Shown here in pieces: positions 5,320 through 8,162 of a DNA stretch of 8,162 bases (its first letter is position 1; each line of letters opens with the position of its first letter). The notes beneath the pieces are model-generated. The model saw nothing but the letters and a program-made list of their open reading frames with translations. It made no database searches and was not told the origin of the DNA. The stretch spans positions 1 to 8,162 of the forward strand of contig CANBWF010000055.1 in assembly GCA_947373075.1 (NCBI GenBank). The letters run 5' to 3'. Both the position numbers and the translations under genes were made by a program. The stretch comes from Actinomycetota bacterium. GTDB taxonomy: Bacteria > Actinomycetota > Actinomycetes > S36-B12 > UBA5976.

Positions 5320-8028
5320 TCAACCGGTATTGCGAAGACCAGTAGCAATACCGTTCACGGTCACACTGAGCGCTCGACGAAGAGCAGCATCAGGTTCTTG
5401 GCCAGAAGCACGAACTTCACGCACGCGCTGTAAGAAACTTACCTGCAGGTAGTGCAGAGGCAACAAGTACTTGTCGCGAATCTCAAGTGTCCGAGCAAGT
5501 GACTCGCTGTTTTCAAGCGCAGTTGCTTCACCAGTTAGATTCAGCACTTCTTGCTGAGTTAATTCAAATTCAGCTTTGACCACATCAAATAGGTGCACAA
5601 GCTCAGCTGGTACAAGTTCTTTAACGTAACTTGCAGCAACATCCATGTCGGTCTTTGCCAATGTCATTTCAACATTTGAGATGAAGTTTGAGAAGAAGTT
5701 CCACTCTTTCAACATGGCTGCCAGCGCATCGCCATGACCTGCTTCGCGAGCTGCTTTCAGGCCACTGCCAACACCAAACCAGCCGGGCACAATCTGCCTG
5801 GACTGAGTCCAACCAAATACCCAAGGAATTGCTCGAAGACCCGAGATGCCAGATGAAGTATCAGGGCGACGTGCCGGACGTGAACCCATGTGCACATCGG
5901 CCAACTCGCCAACTGGAGTGGACGAAGCAAAATATGCAGGAAGATCAGGATCTTGAACCAGTGACCGATACTTGTTCATGGCAGAGCCTGAAGCCAAGTT
6001 CATTACTTCATCCCATTGGGCCAATTTGTCTTTTGGCACGATTGAGTTTTGATGAAGCACTGACGCTTCCAGGGTTGCAGCCAGAGTTAGTGCCAGATTC
6101 TCGCGAGCTAGTGGCGGCAATAGGTACTTATCTGAAATAACTTCGCCTTGTTCAGTGAGCTTGATCTCACCATCAAGAACGCCCCACGGCTGAGCCATGA
6201 TTGCTTCAAATGTTGGGCCGCCACCACGGCCAACAGTTCCACCTCGACCATGGAAGAGGCGCAAGCGAATGCCGTTTTTGTTTGCCACATCGCGCAATCG
6301 ACGCTGAGCTAAGTGAATCTGCCATTGGGAAGTCAAAATGCCAGCATCTTTATTGGAATCGGAGTAACCCAACATTACTTCTTGAACGTTGCCACGCAGC
6401 CGAACATATTCGCGATATGAAGGAATGCTCAGAAGGTCTTCTAAAATTCGATCTGCAGCCAGAAGTTCATCAACAGTTTCCAGTAATGGCACGAAATCAA
6501 CGCGGGCTACTTCGTTTACTAAATCAACTAGACCAGCTTCACGGCCAACAATTACGGCAGCTAGCAAATCGTCTGCGCCGCGAGTCATGGAAACGATTGC
6601 TGTTTGGCAAACTTCATGGCCAAATCTGTTCTGGCCTTCACGAATTTCAGCATAAGCCGCAAAAGTTGGCTGGGCGTCACCGGTAAGTTCAAGGTTGCCA
6701 TCACCGAGAATCCGATTTTGCGCTAATTCATTGCCCAGGAATTCTAATCTTTGTGCTGCGTCAAAATCGGCATAGTTGGCGCTTGATCCAACTAGCTGGG
6801 CAACTGTGGCTTGATATTTTTCAGCATGCTCACGAACATCGAGGCCAGCTAAGTGCAAGCCAATTGCACTAGCAGCGATCATGGCTCGGTCAAGAACTCT
6901 AAGGGCAACATCTTCAGTACCCAGAGCTACTAAGGATTCGCGCACAGCATTTAGGTCGGATAAAAATTCAGCAGTTTCGCCGTAAGCACTGTCTGGACCA
7001 ATATCTGCCGACAATGCTTCTTGGGTGTTTAACAATTTTTGCCGAATAGCGATCAGCGAAAGTCGCCATGGCTCTTCAGCGTTCATGCGGACATAGCGTT
7101 CATCCAAACCAGAAAGTGGTTTCACTGATTCAGCAAGGAATTCTTCGATGTGTGCCTCATCGCCAGCAACAGTGCGACTGATTGAAAGATCTTCAATTAC
7201 TCGGTCCATTAGCGGAAGCAGATTACTGATTGCATGTGAGCGCTGCATAATCAAAACGCTTCGAGTTACATCAGCAGTTACGAATGGGTTGCCATCACGA
7301 TCGCCACCGATCCATGAACCCATAGTCAATGGTGTTGCACCTACCGGAAGTTGGACACCGAGTTGTTCAAGGGCACTGTCCAAATCTTCAAGAACGTGAC
7401 CTAGCGGGCCGCGAGCAATCTCGTCTAGGTAGTACAAGGCATTACGCGCTTCATCAAGAACTTCTGGGCGTTGTATGCGTAACTCGTCTGTCTGGTAAAG
7501 CAAGTCGACTAGTTCACCTAGGCGATCGCGTAAGCGAGGATGGCCAGGCGAGTATAAAAAGTCGGCGATACGGCGAAGTTTGCTCAAAACGCTGCGGCGA
7601 GCAGCTTCCGTTGGATGCGCAGTGAAAACTGGACGAACATTAAGTCGAGAGACAACTTCTGAAACTTCGTCGGCCGGAATACCAGCTGCTTTTATATGAG
7701 CTGCGGTGCGGGCTAAGACTCCCCCGCTGGCTTTGCGGTCTTGTGCCAAGGCCCGTCCGCGGTGCACCTGTTCAGCGATGTTCGCAAGATTGAAATAGGT
7801 GGAAAAAGCGCGGGCCAGATCGATTGCGGTAGCCAGATCGACATCTGAAAGTTGGGCTGCAACTTGATGTGCATCGACCCTGGAAGCGGCGCGAACACGT
7901 TCCACTAAATCCAATAATTCTTGGCCTTTATGTCGAGTAATAGTCTCCCCAAGAAGCTCGCCAAGAAGGCGGATATCGGAACGGAGAGCGGCATCGTCAA
8001 CTACCGTCCCAGCGGCGTTGATAGGCAT
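5320..8028 (-). CDS. ppc: Phosphoenolpyruvate carboxylase
   Basis: Ppc condenses PEP with bicarbonate to oxaloacetate, the main anaplerotic entry to the TCA cycle, in the cytoplasm. From the ATG at 8028 it has 902 residues, the usual length. Motifs in order: FTAHPTEAARRS with catalytic His138; GSWIGGDRDGNPF (237-249); GYSDSNKDAG (554-563); FHGRGGTVGRGGGP (592-605), the glycine-rich active-site loop; MGSRPARR (714-721); IPWVFGWTQSR (734-744); and the conserved C-terminus GLRNTG, whose Asn belongs to the aspartate inhibitor site in characterised enzymes. The N-terminus (SDIRLLGELLGET, ARAFSTYFNLANIAEQVHRGR) is actinobacterial in style. An in-frame GTG at 8064 would add 12 residues (NHFFGFGRLRA and so on) that do not look like the family. 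The ATG is preferred, but its AAGGG lies only 2 nt away, which may mean leaderless translation. The gene is monocistronic as far as visible, with tRNA-Lys divergent upstream. Confidence 0.96.
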   Translation of the reverse strand: MPINAAGTVVDDAALRSDIRLLGELLGETITRHKGQELLDLVERVRAASRVDAHQVAAQLSDVDLATAIDLARAFSTYFNLANIAEQVHRGRALAQDRKASGGVLARTAAHIKAAGIPADEVSEVVSRLNVRPVFTAHPTEAARRSVLSKLRRIADFLYSPGHPRLRDRLGELVDLLYQTDELRIQRPEVLDEARNALYYLDEIARGPLGHVLEDLDSALEQLGVQLPVGATPLTMGSWIGGDRDGNPFVTADVTRSVLIMQRSHAISNLLPLMDRVIEDLSISRTVAGDEAHIEEFLAESVKPLSGLDERYVRMNAEEPWRLSLIAIRQKLLNTQEALSADIGPDSAYGETAEFLSDLNAVRESLVALGTEDVALRVLDRAMIAASAIGLHLAGLDVREHAEKYQATVAQLVGSSANYADFDAAQRLEFLGNELAQNRILGDGNLELTGDAQPTFAAYAEIREGQNRFGHEVCQTAIVSMTRGADDLLAAVIVGREAGLVDLVNEVARVDFVPLLETVDELLAADRILEDLLSIPSYREYVRLRGNVQEVMLGYSDSNKDAGILTSQWQIHLAQRRLRDVANKNGIRLRLFHGRGGTVGRGGGPTFEAIMAQPWGVLDGEIKLTEQGEVISDKYLLPPLARENLALTLAATLEASVLHQNSIVPKDKLAQWDEVMNLASGSAMNKYRSLVQDPDLPAYFASSTPVGELADVHMGSRPARRPDTSSGISGLRAIPWVFGWTQSRQIVPGWFGVGSGLKAAREAGHGDALAAMLKEWNFFSNFISNVEMTLAKTDMDVAASYVKELVPAELVHLFDVVKAEFELTQQEVLNLTGEATALENSESLARTLEIRDKYLLPLHYLQVSFLQRVREVRASGQEPDAALRRALSVTVNGIATGLRNTG
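5325..5353. terminator. Hairpin at the folD/ppc junction, possible bidirectional terminator
   Basis: CGGTATTGC (5325-5333) and GCAATACCG (5345-5353) form a perfect 9-bp inverted repeat with an 11-nt loop. It lies inside the last codons of ppc and just past the folD stop. There is no strong T tract on either strand (the minus strand continues GTTGATTTAAC), so an intrinsic terminator is only possible. The bases also encode the conserved ppc C-terminus, so the symmetry may be partly accidental. Confidence 0.3.
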
Positions 8029-8035
8029 AGCCCTT

Positions 8036-8064
8036 AGCCTACCGAATCCAAAGAAATGATTCAC
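8036..8064 (-). promoter_or_regulatory. Candidate leaderless promoter of ppc
   Basis: On the minus strand GTGAAT (8064-8059) and TAGGCT (8041-8036, a TAnnnT -10) are 17 nt apart, and the -10 ends 7 nt before the ATG at 8028. Transcription would then begin at or very near the start codon. The -35 match is weak. The proposal falls if translation actually starts at the GTG at 8064. Confidence 0.28.
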
Positions 8065-8113
8065 CTGCCCTCAATTCACTTGCGGGGCATTTTGCTGATA
8101 ACCTTGGTTTCGC

Positions 8114-8162
8114 GCGCCGCTAGCTCAATCGGCAGAGCAACTGACTCTTAATCAGTGGGTTC
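8114..8162 (+). tRNA. tRNA-Lys (anticodon CTT), 3' part beyond window
   Basis: The 5' acceptor strand GCGCCGC (8114-8120) is followed by TA and the D-arm GCTCAATCGGCAGAGC. The anticodon arm is ACTGA-CTCTTAA-TCAGT with CTT at 8147-8149, then GGGTTC where the window ends. The variable loop end, T-arm and 3' acceptor strand are outside, so acceptor pairing cannot be verified. The sequence is typical of actinobacterial tRNA-Lys. It is divergent from ppc. Confidence 0.93.

Noticed and set aside
5688..6686. Plus-strand open frames of 150 and 161 codons opposite ppc
   Set aside because: They are antisense to strongly conserved ppc sequence, with low-complexity, Gln/His/Leu-rich translations and no convincing ribosome site; they are shadows of the ppc codon pattern.

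Overview
The window looks like ordinary chromosome from a low-GC (mid-40s % by eye) actinobacterium. The oligoribonuclease next to tRNA-His, the actinobacterial style of the PEP carboxylase N-terminus, and the frequent GTG starts all fit this. A streamlined freshwater lineage such as Nanopelagicales (acI) would match, but that placement is inference. No mobile element, CRISPR array or phage gene is visible. Every intergenic gap is shorter than 210 bp.

Layout, left to right. (1) Plus strand: the 3' part of orn (5' end outside the window), then tRNA-His(GTG) with an encoded CCA and a clear intrinsic terminator at 733-769. (2) Minus strand, 4263 down to 821: a compact three-gene operon. It encodes a small corrinoid (B12-binding) protein, a methyltetrahydrofolate:corrinoid methyltransferase of the pterin-binding family, and a RACo-like [2Fe-2S]/ASKHA reductive activator of corrinoid proteins. 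(3) A 203-bp divergent intergenic region (4264-4466) holding a likely operon promoter and a tandem near-repeat. (4) Plus strand: folD. (5) Minus strand: ppc, meeting folD tail to tail with one base between the stop codons. (6) Plus strand: the first two thirds of tRNA-Lys(CTT), cut by the window end.

The centre of interest is the corrinoid operon. Together the three proteins can carry a methyl group between a B12 cofactor and tetrahydrofolate, and can rescue B12 when it oxidises to the inactive Co(II) state. What is missing is the second methyltransferase, which would link the corrinoid protein to a methyl donor (as in O-demethylase or glycine-betaine systems) or to homocysteine (as in methionine synthases split into separate polypeptides). 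The divergent folD handles the methylene/methenyl/formyl-THF steps, so the region as a whole concerns one-carbon metabolism. ppc supplies oxaloacetate and has no evident link beyond position.
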